Positions 1-55,222 of a stretch of DNA of 64,000 nt are shown piece after piece (positions within the stretch are counted from its first letter, which is position 1; each line of letters starts with the position of its first letter). Where the stretch lies: contig OY987226.1 in assembly GCA_963920705.1 (NCBI GenBank), positions 25,367,162 to 25,431,161 on the forward strand. The letters run 5' to 3'. The translations under genes were made by a program, and so were the position numbers. A model generated the notes under the pieces. It saw only the letters and a list, made by a program, of their open reading frames with translations, had not been told where the DNA came from and did no database searches. The stretch comes from Odiellus spinosus (Eukaryota > Arthropoda > Arachnida > Opiliones > Phalangiidae).

Positions 1-22
1 CAATGATAACTGAGGTTTTCTC

Positions 23-53
23 CTTCTTCTTCTTCTTCTTCTTCTTCTTCTTC
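23..53. repeat. (TTC)n microsatellite
   Basis: An uninterrupted TTC/CTT tract of about ten units at the start of the window. The ORF that runs through it owes its Phe run to the tract and is not evidence of a gene. Confidence 0.9.
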
Positions 54-754
54 GTCCGACCGCGAGTCCGTTTCATTGAGTGTTTGCATTCGAGAGAGAA
101 AAATTTGTTAGGCTCGTGGGGGTACTCTATATTTTTCTATACGTTTCGGATGAATACTAAGACTGAGATAACAAAAGCTGTAGATAAGGTTGAAACACCG
201 TGAAAGACGGCGTTTCATTGGGAGTTTGCATTAGAAAGAGAGAAATGTGTTAGATTTACAAGGGTGTTCTATTATATTTTTATTATACTTTTATTATGTT
301 GAATACTAAGACTGAATAACAGTAGCTTTGATTACGTTGGATAGGAAGACGGATAAAAAGATAACGTTGGTGTATGCAGTTGAATAAAAAACTTGTGTCT
401 AATTAAATATAAATAATAAATCAGAACGCGAGAGATACAAACGATATATGTTTTGGTTTAAAAGATATAGGACGATGCCTAGAATTCTACGTATTGAGTC
501 AAATGCAAAACAGTGTTTTTAACGTTTATAGTGCGTATTGAATTTTTTTTTATCAATGATTATAAGCCGCAGGGTACATAAACTTGGGTATTATACATTA
601 GCCCAAATGGTATATAACGGTGAGATTTTGAAATGTCTTAGAAAATGGACTCTGAGACAGACGTACAATAAATTGATTTAGTTATAAAAGTTGGCGGGAA
701 ATTTAAATGATGCTGCAGAATTTAAAGGAGTCTAGAAAGGATACGGATATAAGA

Positions 755-1075
755 ACAAAATTGGACACACGCGCGATAGGACACAATATCGATGGGATAT
801 AATCTCGATGGGACGCAATCTCGACAGAACATAATGTCGATGCAACACAATCTTGATAGACCGTAATCTTCATGTACATAATCTCAAGTGGAATCTTTAT
901 CGATAGTGCACAACCTCGAAAGGACATTTTGTTTCCTTGCCCTTCTTGTAATATTTTAGGTAAGGTTACGTTAGTTAATCACTCGAACTACGTCATCCCT
1001 CCAACTAGTTAAACACTTGCTCTAACCCATTCCTCTTATAATATTATAGGTAAGGTTACGTTAGTAGAGTGCAAC
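755..1075. repeat. Short-word array with TTAGG-type core (locus A)
   Basis: From about 755 to 925 a word close to GGGACACAATCTCGATG recurs roughly ten times with 15-18 bp spacing and point variation. It is followed by a core (about 957-1070) containing two copies of TAGGTAAGGTTACGTTAG and the motif TCACTCGAACTA. The same core lies beside entirely different words near 34081, 55020 and 60617. No inverted word arm is visible on the far side, so this is probably a truncated copy of the element class described in the findings. No gene is seen here. Confidence 0.6.
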
Positions 1076-3286
1076 AGTCTCAGTCTGATTTAGTTGCAGT
1101 CGACGCGAAGTCAGCTCCTTTTGAGTATTCGAACTTTCGGTACTATCATGTGTTCGACATAACGAACTTTCGGACTCGTCGTCCAATTCTTACAATGGGA
1201 TGTAAATACGTTTTTCAGTTGGCCTATCGCCAGTAGGCCAAATCCGTTTTTTAAGGGAAGTCGACGTAGTTTTTCGAGAGATAAAAGTCATTTGCGCCTA
1301 TGGATAGAACACATTCTCTCTCTGTCATTCATGCGGTCAACATCGTGTAAAAAAAAAAAGTTAACGTCTCTAGCCTGCTGCAGAGGTGGAAGTTCCGTGG
1401 TGACGCCTAGAATGTCTTAGCCTTCAAGGATTAGGATAGGCCAAGTAGAGGACAAGTAGTGGATAGATGCCTGGGGCCATCATCCTGTACATCTCTTGGA
1501 CAGCAGAGTAAAGGAAGACTTACGTTTCTTTAGGAACAGTGCGGAGGACTTGGCATAGTTTTTTGCAAATATGTTCTTTAACGCGATGTTGTTTTTACGA
1601 CTTCGTTTGCTTTTTTTTTTTTTTTGCAGGGCTCTTTGAATTTATGAGAATTATACTTGTAATAATAAAGTTTAATGTTTATTCTGGTCTCGATCGTCTC
1701 GTTAATTCTCGAGTAGATATTTTAGTATCTTAGTGGATGTTCATGGTAATCACTTTTCGTTATCTTTAAGTTAGCAGATTAAAACAACGCTAGTAAGGTC
1801 ACGTCAGGCTAGTATATTTTATCATTCGAATTAGCCAATATCCCTTTAGCTAGTAATCCCTTGGTATCACCCTTCTCTCTTATAAATGCCGAGTTCGGAA
1901 TTGAAGCGAATCTTCCAGAGCCATGGCGCGATTGAGGTATAACATCGTTATGCCGCTTTCGTCGTTCTTATTCTAAACTAAGCGTAGTGGATGAATACAT
2001 GGATGGAAACAAAGAAAGAGTCATCATATTATATGTAAAGGCAAATTCGGACTTTATTTATATTTTCTTATATAACCTTTAAAATCTTTGACTCCTACCC
2101 TTTAATTCGTAAATACTTTTATTTGAAAACGGCAGAGACTCCGCCCCCCCCCCCCCCAGAACAATTACAGTTGTAGGGTGTTTTTTCTTTTAGGTCTTCC
2201 GATACGCGTATCTAGCTAGCGCGAGGTCGGAGGTTAGAGTTGTAATGGTTTTTCTTGCACATGGATTCCTTTTTTTTATAAATCGGTCCCATGTGTACTC
2301 AATTTTAAGAAAACTTTAAATTCCTTTTAGTTGCCATGCCCGCGTATGCCGCGTCATGGTACCAATTATATATTTTCCTACTTACTGGTATCCTGAGGTT
2401 GGACTGGAGACTTAAAAGCGAGAGGTCATAATTTTTAAATTGAGTTTAAATATACGGAGTAAGAAAAAGGCTTGATCGCCATGTACAAAATAAAATCTAA
2501 CCGGGCAATCAGATGATTCGAAATCACGCGATGACGAGACGTCAGCGACCAGTATTCTGTATACATTTCAATCTTTAATTGTGCGCGTCCGTCCACCATT
2601 ATTTGTGCGCGTCGTGTAACGCGTCCTCACAGGAAAACGAGTGAGTTCAAAGCTATTTTAAAAGGGTACCAATTAATTAGGTCAAAACTATTAATCTAAT
2701 AGCCCATGAGGTGCACCATGGCAGACCAGTATTTATTAAGTGTTGTTAATAATTTTCATTAACCGGCAAATAAACTGAATGGTTTCATTTTAAATCTAAG
2801 TGAAAAATGAAAATTAAACGGTATAAACCATCAAAATGAAAACAACGGCTTAAGCGATGTTAATATTCATCTAAATCGAAAGCACTTCTGAATTAAACTG
2901 TGTGAAATGAAATTTAAGAACTGTAGTTTTATGCTGAGAGTATTGACGTGTTCGTTCTGCGGGAGCTCGAGGGAATATTTTTGAATATGGCAAAAACAAG
3001 AACTTAATCAATTTACTTTTAAAAAGATCGAATAACGTGCTGCGATCGAGATTAAAAAAGATGTCGCGTGCACCATAGGATATTTAATCTTAAACCACAG
3101 TTATAGGGCCCCATAATTTAGAACAACAATAACCGATTATAAAGTTTGTACAATATAAAATAATCATATATATTAAATCATTTCAATTTAAACTTGTAAA
3201 TTTGCAATTTTAATTCCTACCACTAAATTAAAAAAAAAAATGGGTTAATTGATTTACAAGTGTTTAATTTTTCCAAAAGCAAACAC
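1076..3286. other. Non-coding stretch, no gene seen
   Basis: No ORF here resembles a protein I recognise, and no exon of the neighbouring gene fits. It contains T runs near 1610-1625 and a 14-base C run at 2144-2157. It lies beyond the 3' end of the argininosuccinate synthase gene and is probably intergenic. Confidence 0.5.
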
Positions 3287-4218
3287 AAATTATACAAAAA
3301 CGTTGTTTTGCTTCGCACTTCAAAAAAGTGCATTTATAGGTAAGAATTTCAAACCCGTGAAGGGACAGAAATTATAAATTCACAGTGAAAGAAATATGAA
3401 AGTCACAGTCTAAGAAATCATAAAGCTATAATTATTATACAAAAACGTTGTTTTGCTTCGTACTTCAAAAATGTGCATTTAAAGGTTAGAATTTCAAACC
3501 CGTGAAGGGACAGAAATTATAAATTCACAGTGAAAGAAATATGAAAGTCACAGTCTAAGAAATCATAAAGCTATAATTATAATAATTAATATGAATAAAA
3601 AATTTACAAAAAAATGACGTATAAATTCGGCCTATCGAAACTTTTAATTATGCAGAAATCATTCTGTTGTAGAATTCACTCTTGGTAAGGGTAACTAAAA
3701 GCCAACTATGCGTGGAAAGGTAGAATAGCATAATACCAAATAGTTCCTGCCCGCGTTTTTAAAATGTTTAGTTGTTAGGATGGATGGTTGCAGTTTTCAG
3801 TTAGTAAAAGGAAACATTCGCCTCTTTATAAAGTTTCTAATCATTAAATCTACATAAGTAAAAGTTTCGATAGGCCGAATTTATACGTCATTTTTTTGTA
3901 AATTTTTTATTCATATTAATTATTATAATTATAGCTTTATGATTTCTTAGACTGTGACTTTCATATTTCTTTCAATGTGAATTTATAATTTCTGTCCCTT
4001 CACGGGTTTGAAATTCTAACCTTTAAATGCACATTTTTGAAGTACGAAGCAAAACAACGTTTTTGTATAATAATTATAGCTTTATGATTTCTTAGACTGT
4101 GACTTTCATATTTCTTTCACTGTGAATTTATAATTTCTGTCCCTTCACGGGTTTGAAATTCTTACCTATAAATGCACTTTTTTGAAGTGCGAAGCAAAAC
4201 AACGTTTTTGTATAATTT
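3287..4218. mobile_element. Foldback element with doubled arms
   Basis: The left arm (3287 to about 3640) and right arm (about 3870-4218) are reverse complements with only a few mismatches, around a spacer of roughly 230 bp. Each arm holds two tandem copies of a unit of about 145 bp that begins with ACAAAAACGTTGTTTTGC, continues with TTCGCAC or TTCGTAC, and carries AAACCCGTGAAGGGACA, so that motif occurs four times. A related element lies at 61911-62320. No coding capacity is seen. It ends about 90 bp beyond the likely polyadenylation signal of the ASS gene. I cannot assign a superfamily, and no clear target duplication is visible. Confidence 0.8.
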
Positions 4219-4306
4219 AATTTTGTTTAATCTAGTCATAATTATTCACATTATACAGACATTTCTCTATTTTAAAGACATTGAATCTTTATATATTTCC
4301 ACAATT

Positions 4307-4312
4307 TTTAAT
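4307..4312 (-). promoter_or_regulatory. Possible polyadenylation signal of ASS
   Basis: On the minus strand this reads ATTAAA, about 140 nt downstream of the ASS stop codon, followed by a TTGTGG-rich stretch. No AATAAA occurs between the stop codon and the foldback element at 4218. The signal is a common variant and its position is plausible, but nothing in the sequence proves it is used. Confidence 0.35.
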
Positions 4313-4449
4313 CAACATTAAACTATTATCATTATATAAATGAAATTTTATATTTTCTAATCGCAAAACTAAATTCAACTACACTCGTGATATTAATGAA
4401 CTATCCGTAACATCGAGTCTCTGTAAAGTATACGAAGCGGAATCCGGAA

Positions 4450-47710
<43,261 letters not shown>

Positions 47711-47715
47711 TGTAT

Positions 47716-48297
47716 CTGAAAAGAAAACAACTATTAAAATGTTACAGATATAAATTAAGAGCGCGCATTTTATGATAAGGCGGGGAGCATCTACTTTCTT
47801 TCATTTTCACTTTAACAACATGATTTTTTAAAGGAGAACTAAACCCACCCACATGCTTTGGAGCTGTAGCAAACTCCAGTAGACCCCAAAGAAATGATAT
47901 TTAACTTATTACCAAGTTACTTTATTCCGACTCATAGCCCAAAGAAAGAGTTCCACTAACCCAGTCTCTCCCTCAAAGTTAGATGAAAACCGTATTATTA
48001 TTTCTGATTAGATGAATAAATCACTATAGTGGCTTATGGTTACCAACAATACCAGTATCGAGGAACGGTGGCTGGGATGTGCTCTACGGGGTGGCCGTTC
48101 TAGGCATCTGGAAATAGCTTTGGGATTGACCAGAAATAGGATAGAAATAAACCTAGGGTACGAGATGAAGGTGCGAAAAATTAAGGCGCGTAGAGTAAAA
48201 TTTAAACAAAGAAATGGCAGTTGGAAAGAGATTTGAGATAAAACACTTGTACTAAAATTAGGGTTAAGGAAATAAAAGAGTTCGTTGCAGAGTTGGC

Positions 48298-48336
<39 letters not shown>

Positions 48337-48803
48337 CAAATCTTCACAACAAACTTACAAAACTAAACTTAAATTTTCCAATATTGAATCGATAATCGAA
48401 AAAAAAAGTCATGGAAGGAGGAAGAATTCATTAAAGGTAAAGGCAACCCAACTTTAAAAGTACTTCCATTGGAAAGAGCATGCTTAAAAACCTACAAATC
48501 AAAACACATTATAGTGATTTAAGTCTTGGTTAATTTATAAATATCATTTTAAAACCGAAATTGACGTTCCTAGAAGAACGCCATATTTGCTTCCCGGCAT
48601 TTCGAGTTTTAAAAATAAGGATCCGCTTCAATGATTGGCCTTTAAGTCACCCAATAAAGATTCGCGAAACGAAGGCCATTCGAGTCGGCTGCAGTCAGAT
48701 CGTCTGTTCGTAACTTCGTAAGAAGATCCGTAATTTTGTGATTTCTAACTTTCTACGAAAACATGCCTAATTGCGTAATTAATGAATGCAGTTTAGTTCT
48801 TAC
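47716..48803. other. Proposed 5' UTR intron of ASS
   Basis: It lies between the acceptor at 47716 and the proposed first-exon donor at 48803. It contains a 36-base T run at 48299-48334 and a 66-codon plus-strand ORF (48036-48236) that I do not recognise. Confidence 0.4.
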
Positions 48804-48850
48804 CTTCTAATTCTTCAAATCAACTTAAGACTCGGTTAATACCTAGTACT
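48804..48850 (-). promoter_or_regulatory. Proposed ASS non-coding first exon and initiator
   Basis: On the minus strand 48852-48848 reads TCAGT, the arthropod initiator consensus. 47 nt downstream is a strong donor, AGAAG/GTAAGAAC at 48803. The coding exon has its own acceptor at 47716-47717, so a 5' UTR exon is needed and this is the nearest good donor I can see. Upstream (48850-48960) is GC-richer, with CGCGCGCG. No TATA box is obvious. This is inference without transcript data. Confidence 0.4.
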
Positions 48851-48852
48851 GA

Positions 48853-49260
48853 CTGCTACTAGCTCAGCTGGCCGACCGACCTTCGGGTTAGTGTTCGCGC
48901 GCGGGATCCTTCGGAAGTAGCCTATGTTTCGGCCCGGCATATCTTATTTGACTCTAAAGAAATTGAGCGCGCTTATACCCACATCTATTTTCAGCTAGAG
49001 TCAAGTGACTTTAGGTGAGAAATAAACCAATCGGCGAAGCCGATCCTCAGCAGGCATCGAAAGGGCATGAAAAAACTAAAATGGCGTTCACTAGAGATCA
49101 ATTTTTGCTTATAATAAACGTAAATATCTTAATATCTACTAACTATTAAATTTTTTGCGATATGATATTAGTCGTTTTAATATACGCTCTATAATTTAAG
49201 ACACACTTTTTTTTATCCCGGTCTGTACCTTTAAAGCAGGAGAACACAATCAGGGGTTCT
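48853..49260. other. Upstream region of ASS
   Basis: Probable promoter-proximal DNA of ASS on the minus strand. It includes GCGCGCG near 48897 and TGGCCGACCGACC near 48872. No gene is seen on the plus strand. Confidence 0.35.
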
Positions 49261-49261
49261 C

Positions 49262-49985
49262 TAGAACTAGCCCCGTTCGGATTATATTACCTGGTTTAAA
49301 CCGGTTTAATCTAACTAAATAATCCTACTTTTTTAAATCTTAAAAACAGATTATTTAAGATTTTTAAAGCATTGAAAATATTTATACTTCAAATTCCGAT
49401 ATGAGTTTATACATTGCATGGAATTGTAGTTAAAATCTGACAAATAACGAATCAGTTTTAAAAGATCCACGAAATTCAAGTTTCAGGTATTTATTTGCGC
49501 TATTAGGCCGGACTTTCGACAGTGTCCCTTCAAAAAACAATTTTACAAGGCTTCTACTTCTACAAAAAAAGGGCAATCAGAAATATTGTCAACGAATCGT
49601 TTTTAGCGAATTCACGTCCCATTTTCCAATACTTAAATATAACACCCATTCACACGCTATATTTACATTCCATATTAATTTATGTTCATAAAAGCATAGC
49701 ATCAGAAGTAAATACAACCTTCGAATACAGCAAACTTTCAAGATATTTTATGCGCAGAAATTTCATCCTCCTTATCCCCTTTCACGTACCTCGCTTAAAC
49801 TTAATTCGATATTCAGTAAGGGAGCCATTTATCCGCCATATTTCCATCCCCCACATTTTTCGTGAAAATTAGGAAACTGGTACTCTTTAAATAGCAGGTT
49901 TTCCAGACATTGAGCGCGAACCGTGCGTCTGATCTATTAAACCGGTTTTATCTAGGCCTTAGTCTCGAACCGGGCCCCGGTGACC
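49262..49985. mobile_element. Possible element with GGTTTAAACCGGTTTAATC ends
   Basis: Left: AGCCCCGTTCGG then GGTTTAAACCGGTTTAATC. Right: ATTAAACCGGTTTTATCTAG then CTCGAACCGGGCC, roughly inverted. The interior holds a decayed reverse transcriptase C terminus. The boundaries are approximate. Confidence 0.4.
49522..49872 (+). pseudogene. Non-LTR reverse transcriptase C-terminal fragment
   Basis: 116 codons including YKKRAIRNIVNESFLANSRP and IFQYLNITPIHTLYLHSILI. The pattern LQ.KAIR.I.......PLF..L.I....LY matches the region after the reverse transcriptase domain in arthropod non-LTR elements. The catalytic domain is absent and no start codon fits. Confidence 0.5.
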
Positions 49986-50522
49986 GGAGTAACCAAAATA
50001 CACTAAAAACCAGCAGAAACGGAGCTGCCAGACTATAGTTTTAAAGAACACAAAATAGTAAACTAAGTGCTAGTCCACTTCAAAAACAAATTATACAGGG
50101 TGTTTCTGAAAGGTCTGGAAAAAATGAAGGGGGTTTTTCGTGGGGTCAGACTGAGTGAAAAAGGTTTATGAACCTTTAGTCTCACGCGCTGCGCTGCGTT
50201 GCGTAGTTATGAGCCCTTGAAAATAGTCCTCAATACGAAAAACGACAGAAAGGTGTAGGTAAGATTGTGCCTTTGACCATTATTGTTTGTCAATTTAATT
50301 GTGCATAAGCTAATTATCGATAGATAAGTGAAACAAGGTGTTTATTAACTAAAAAAAGCGTATCAACATGCTTAGGTGTGCAATCATTAACTTTGGTCAG
50401 AAGTACTTGAACTCAAAGTGTGGTTTATTACGTGTGTTTCGGGTGTTGAAAAAGGAATTTTACAAGAAACCATTATTAATTACCATAATTATCGATTGTT
50501 TAATGATCGGAATCAGAAGTAT

Positions 50523-51800
50523 TTACAAAAATTGTTCGAAATGCATTCCGTCAGCGTTGATACACACTTGAGCCCGTCTAATAAAAGATTGTCTAACTCG
50601 TTCGAAGATCCCTTGTGTGTTGCGTATGGTTTCGCAGGCATCAATAATCCTTTGACGTAGATCTTCCACGTCACGCACTTCACTAACATAAACTAAGTCC
50701 TTAAGGTGGCCCCAAAGAAAGAAATCACAAGGGTTTAGGTCCGGAGATCGGTCTACCCCCATTTCGCCCAATTTATTTTCGCCCAATTTCATTTCGCCCA
50801 ATTCCCATTTCGCCCAGTTTCTTTTCGCACAATTTCATTTCGCCCAATTCCCATTTCGCCCAATTTCTTTTCGCCCAAATCCCACTTCGCCCAATCCCAT
50901 TTCGCCCAACCCCATTTGGCCCAATTTCTTTTCGCCCAATTCCCATTTGGCCCAATTCCCATTTTGCCCAATTCCCATTTGGCCTAATGTCTTCTCGCCC
51001 AATCTCGTTTCGCCCAATTTTGATTTGGACCAATCTCATTTTGCCCTTGTCACATTTTTCCACTTTTTCCCCCCAACCTAACCTAACCTAACCTAACCTA
51101 AATTAAATAAAAGTCACTTTTTTGGCCTACTAAGACTTTAAATTTTAAAAGGTTTAAGCTTTAATCGTTTTAGGCGAAAAGGGAAGAGAAATTTTTGGGT
51201 TGGGCGAAATGGGAATAGATAATTCTAGGCTAGCTGATAAAACGATTGGGCAAATTGGGATTGGGCGAATTGAGAATAGGAATTTTTAGTTTGGGCAAAA
51301 TGGGAAGAGCTAATTTAGGGCCAAATGATAAAGCGATTGGGCAAAGTAGGATTGGGCGAAATGGAAATAGATAATTTTGGTCCAAAAAAATCTTGGGCGA
51401 AATGGGAATAGATAATTTTGGGCGAAATGTTTTGGGCGAAAGGGGTACATACCCGGAGATCTGGCTGGCCACGCAACCGTTCCGCCACGACCAATCCACC
51501 TCAAAGGGAATGTTTCATTAAGGAAGGCCTTAACTAGGAGAGAAAATGAGATGGTGCACCGTCGTGCATAAACCACATGTCTCGTCTCAAGGCCAGTGGT
51601 ACGGCTTCAAGAAGCTCGAACAGATTGTCTTGAAGAAATCGGAGATATGCCTCACCATTAAGCCTTAGCTGCAAAAAGAATGGTCCAATTAAATGGTCAC
51701 CAACAATTCCGCACCAGACGTTTAAGTTGAATTGAACTTGGTGAGCCCTAACACTTGTAGCGTGGGGGTTTTGTTGCGCCCACTGATGCCTGTTGTGCAT
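50523..51800 (-). pseudogene. Mariner transposase fragment, left arm, interrupted
   Basis: From 51800 down: VWCGIVGDHLIGPFFLQLRL, FMHDGAPSHFLS (second catalytic Asp), then RWIGRGGTVAWPARSPG up to the insertion. It resumes at about 50745 with SPDLNPCDFFLWGHLKDLVY and ends FEQFL. The third catalytic Asp is the one in SPDLNPCD, at the insertion point. There is a frame break near 51535. Confidence 0.75.
50750..51452. mobile_element. Word-array element F, perfect 9-bp target duplication
   Basis: CCGGAGATC flanks it at 50741-50749 and 51453-51461, and the mariner right arm shows the uninterrupted site. The left half repeats TTCGCCCAATTCCCATTT words, the centre is CCTAACCTAACCTAACC (51075-51101), and the right half has inverted words (GGGCGAAATGGGAATAG). 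The ends are GGTCTACCCCCATTTC and the complement GTATGTACCCCTTTCG. It is 703 bp and non-coding; the GW-rich minus-strand ORFs are word translations. It has the clearest boundaries of the class. Confidence 0.88.
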
Positions 51801-51904
51801 GTTGAATATGTCATCACGGGAAAAATTGGCCTCATCCGTAACTAAAAGGTTTTGGGGTAAGTTGATGTCTTGTCAGTGGTTAATCGCTTAACATCAAGAC
51901 ATCA

Positions 51905-52371
51905 ATGTGCGGAATTGTTGGTGACCATTTAATTGGACCATTCTTTTTGCAGCCAAGGCTTAATGGTGAGGCATTTCTCCGATTTCTTCAAGACAATCTG
52001 TTAGAGCTTCTTGAAGACGTACCATTGGTCTTGAGACGAGACATGTGGTTTATGCACGACGGTGCACCACCTCTTTTTTCTATCCTAGTTAGGGCCTTCC
52101 TTAATGAAACATTCCCTTTGAGGTGGATTGGTCGTGGCGGAACGGTTGCGTGGCCAGCCAGATCTCCGAACCTAAACCCTTGTGATTTCTTTCTTTGGGG
52201 CCACCTTAAGGACTTAGTTTATGTTAGTGGAAGATCTACGTCAAAGGATTATTGATGCCTGCGAAACCATACGCAACACACCAGGGATCTTCGAACGAGT
52301 TAGGCAATCATTTATTAGACGGGCTCAAGTGTGTATCAACGCCGACGTAATACATTTCGAACAATTTTTGT
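51905..52371 (+). pseudogene. Mariner transposase fragment, right arm
   Basis: It reads CGIVGDHLIGPFFLQPRLNG, FMHDGAPPLFSIL, RWIGRGGTVAWPARSPNLNP and CDFFLWGHLKDLVYV, then shifts frame near 52235 before the conserved tail ending FEQFL at about 52371. The catalytic Asp of SPDLNP is Asn here. It is the inverted copy of the fragment on the left. Confidence 0.8.
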
Positions 52372-52919
52372 AAATACTTCTGATTATTATACAATTGATA
52401 ATTATGGTAATTAATAATGGTTTCTTGTAAAATTCCCTTTTCAACACCCGAAACACACGTAATAAACCACACTTTGAGTTCAAGTACTTCTGACCAAAGT
52501 TAATGATTGCACACTCCTAAACATTTCGTATTTTTGAGGACTATTTTCAAGAGCTCATAACTACGCAACGCAGCGCGTGAGACTAAAGGTTCATAAACCT
52601 TTTTCACTCAGTCTGACCCCACGAAAAACCCCTTCATTTTTTCTAGACCTTTCAGAAACACCCTGTATATTCTTTCTTGACTTGTACAGTTTTACTACCC
52701 GTTTGATGGAAAGGAGTATATAAATCCCTGATCGTAGATTACTGGAAAATATCCTGCCTACATTCTCTCTCATTTTTTGTTTATATTCTCTTTTTATAGT
52801 TTTTTTGCTTGTATTTACTTAATTATTTTTCACATATGTAACTTAATGGCATTAAAGCCGTAACCGACATAATTATTAAATCAAATCAATAAATTATTAT
52901 TATTATCATATTATAATAG

Positions 52920-53350
52920 TCTAAATTATAGGGCTGAAGAGTACTACCCAAGTAGAAGAACGCAGTGAATGTAAATTTCTTATACCATTAAAAATGTAGC
53001 TTGTCTACTGTTTAATAAATTCAATTTCAGTTTATCATTTTAGAAGCAATTTATAAAGCTCCGCTAAGCTTATGTTTTAACCCTTTCAGGCTCATTTCTC
53101 TCTATATTAATCTTTCATTATTTAAAACTTTATTTAACCATGAGAAGCACTTATACCCAACAAAAGCCTTAATTTTTATTCAAACTACCTTTCTCTTTAT
53201 TAACTCGATTTCAATTCGTTATCTATCTACAATTTTTCTTTATAATTTTAGAAACAATAAATATAAGCTCGGCTAAGCTTCTGTTTCAACCCTTTTGTAA
53301 CCCATTTTTTTCTATTACTTCATAAACCTTATCATTGGTAAATCAAACTT
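52920..53350. repeat. Dispersed repeat, copies 4 and 5
   Basis: It begins TAGGGCTGAAGAGTACTACC, then two copies of the AAGCAATTTATAAAGCTC and TTTCATTATTTAAAACTTT unit. It is related to 29396-29720 and 45895-46270. Confidence 0.6.
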
Positions 53351-53881
53351 TAAGTTAACAACAAGTTATACTCTGGGTTACGATGAAGCGAGTCAAAATT
53401 TGAACACGCTGCAAATTATGGCTGACGTACTAAAGCTTTTCGACTCATTGGGAAGAGCCCCGAAAATAGAGGATTTGCTGCCCCTCTCCCCCAACTTTAG
53501 TTTCAATCTCAAAAGGGCTAATTCAATTTCCGGATCTCGGTCGTTGTTGAGGTTTTAATTTTTCCTCGGGTGCGAAAGCTCTGACGACTCAATTTCTAGA
53601 ACCACATACAAATGGAAATATACCCGCTGTAAACTTGAAGGATCATTTACTTGTGACCTTATCAACCATTGTTTTTTGAATCTTTGAGAAGCACTCGTAC
53701 CCAACACTACCCTTAATGCTTAATTGCCATTGCAATGCACCATATCTCGTTGTTGAAGTAAAATTTAAAATCCACCATGGCAAAACGATGCTGACATGAA
53801 AATCTACTCAGTGTGAGACAGGCTTTAGGCTGCATTCGCAAAGGAATGGAAACCAGGAAAATTACTATGTAATGGAAAAGT

Positions 53882-53924
53882 CCAGCTTTCCGCTCCTTTG
53901 CGAAGGCAAGGAGCGGAAAGCTGG
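53882..53924. other. Perfect 17-bp hairpin
   Basis: CCAGCTTTCCGCTCCTT pairs exactly with AAGGAGCGGAAAGCTGG across a 9-base loop. It is GC-rich against its surroundings. Its role is unknown; it could be the core of a small MITE. Confidence 0.7.
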
Positions 53925-54093
53925 CGTCCCATATGGCGGCCAAGCCGACACAACGAATATAAGCCCTTAAGGGGCGAATAACTACAACCTGGTCACTTTC
54001 TACTAACTCGGCCAGTTATATAGAGGCTTTGTAAAAATACAAGGGTTATAATTTCCTTGTACTGACTTTAATAACTCTCAAATTTATCGCATT

Positions 54094-54095
<2 letters not shown>

Positions 54096-54128
<33 letters not shown>
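54096..54128. repeat. (AAT)n microsatellite
   Basis: About 11 uninterrupted ATA/AAT units. Confidence 0.9.
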
Positions 54129-54129
<1 letters not shown>

Positions 54130-54863
54130 TTATTTTTGGAAGGCCCTTAAATTTTTGAAGCTATACAAAATTTTGAACTAATATTATGGCTGACAAGCAA
54201 TTCTAGAGCTCAAAATGAGAGCAATTACTTCAAAATCGGACAACATATAAGACAGTATTTAAATAAACTATGAAATATATTTTTCGTTTTTTATACTATT
54301 AAAAATCCATATTCAAAAGTTTAACCTCTAGGTTTAATTTATTTTAAAGACTAAACATTTTTAATGCGAAAATATATAGATTTATTCTTTCCCGATATAT
54401 AACGTAGTTTTGTTCTGGAATATAATTAACGATAATTTTCATACGAAAAGTGGATTTTTGTCAACTAAGTACTTTCACGAAAAAGACAAAGCGAAACCAA
54501 CGGCACCACATCTAGTCACAGAAGGCGCGAGAATCAACTCTAGACTATGGGGACATGGTAATTCTTGAATTTTTGTTTTAAAAAATCGAAGATAGATATT
54601 ATAAAATACTAATTATAACTGACATACTGTTATATTTCTATTCCACCAAACACTTAATTTACAATGTCCTGACATGCGTACGCCCGTAACGTTTTCCAGA
54701 ATGTTCTAAAGGGTTACAGAAAAGACTGGAGTGATCAATAAAATTCTAGAAAAGTCTAGAACATTCTGGAAGATTAATTCTAGAAAGTTTTTACATTTTT
54801 TAAATTTTTTTGCGAATATGTATACAATTTTTGAATTGCTATTGAACTATATTATTTAGAGCG

Positions 54864-55222
54864 GTAAGGTTCCAATTGCGCAGTTCCCTTTTGCGCATTT
54901 CCCATAAGCGTATTTCCTTTTTGCGCAGTTTTTCACTTGCGCAGTTTTCCATTTCCGCAGGTTTCCATTTCCGCAGTTTCCATTTGCGCTTTTTTCATTT
55001 GCGCAGTGTTCATTTACAGGTTAGGTTAGTTAATCACTCGAACTAGCCTGTCCCTCTTGTTATATTATAAGTTAGGTTAGGTTAGGTTAGTTAATCACTC
55101 GAACTAGCCTGTTCCTCTTGTGGACAGCTCGAATGGCAAACTGCGCAAATGGAAAACTGCGCAAATGGCTACTGCGCAAATGAAAATGCGCAATTGGGAA
55201 ACTGCGCAAGCGGACGCAAACC
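54864..55222. mobile_element. Word-array element G (GCGCA words, shared core)
   Basis: It starts GTAAGGTTCCAATTGCGCA, has TTGCGCAGTTTCC words, two copies of the core TCACTCGAACTAGCCTG with GGTTAGGTTAGG (55020-55125), then inverted words (AACTGCGCAAATGGAAA), and ends CGGACGCAAACC. Same family as 33962-34802. The flanks TTTAGAGCG and TTTATAACT match only 6/9. Confidence 0.75.

Larger units (their letters stand above)
50096..52665. mobile_element. Inverted-dimer mariner-like transposon
   Basis: The left terminus CAGGGTGTTTCTGAAAGGTC and right terminus GACCTTTCAGAAACACCCTG are exact inverts, with TA outside both. Each arm carries the 3' portion of a mariner-type transposase reading outward to inward from the centre (minus strand on the left, plus on the right). 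The N-terminal part of the gene is gone. The left arm holds about 130 bp (50235-50365) that the right arm lacks, and it is split by the word-array element at 50750-51452. Confidence 0.85.

Noticed and set aside
50773..51063. Gly/Trp/Asn-rich repeat protein on the minus strand
   Set aside because: Word-array translation inside element F; all frames give similar repeats and the flanking target duplication shows it is an insertion.
51075..51101. CCTAACC repeats as a telomere
   Set aside because: Only a few units, internal, centred in a transposon; similar short tracts occur at many loci here.
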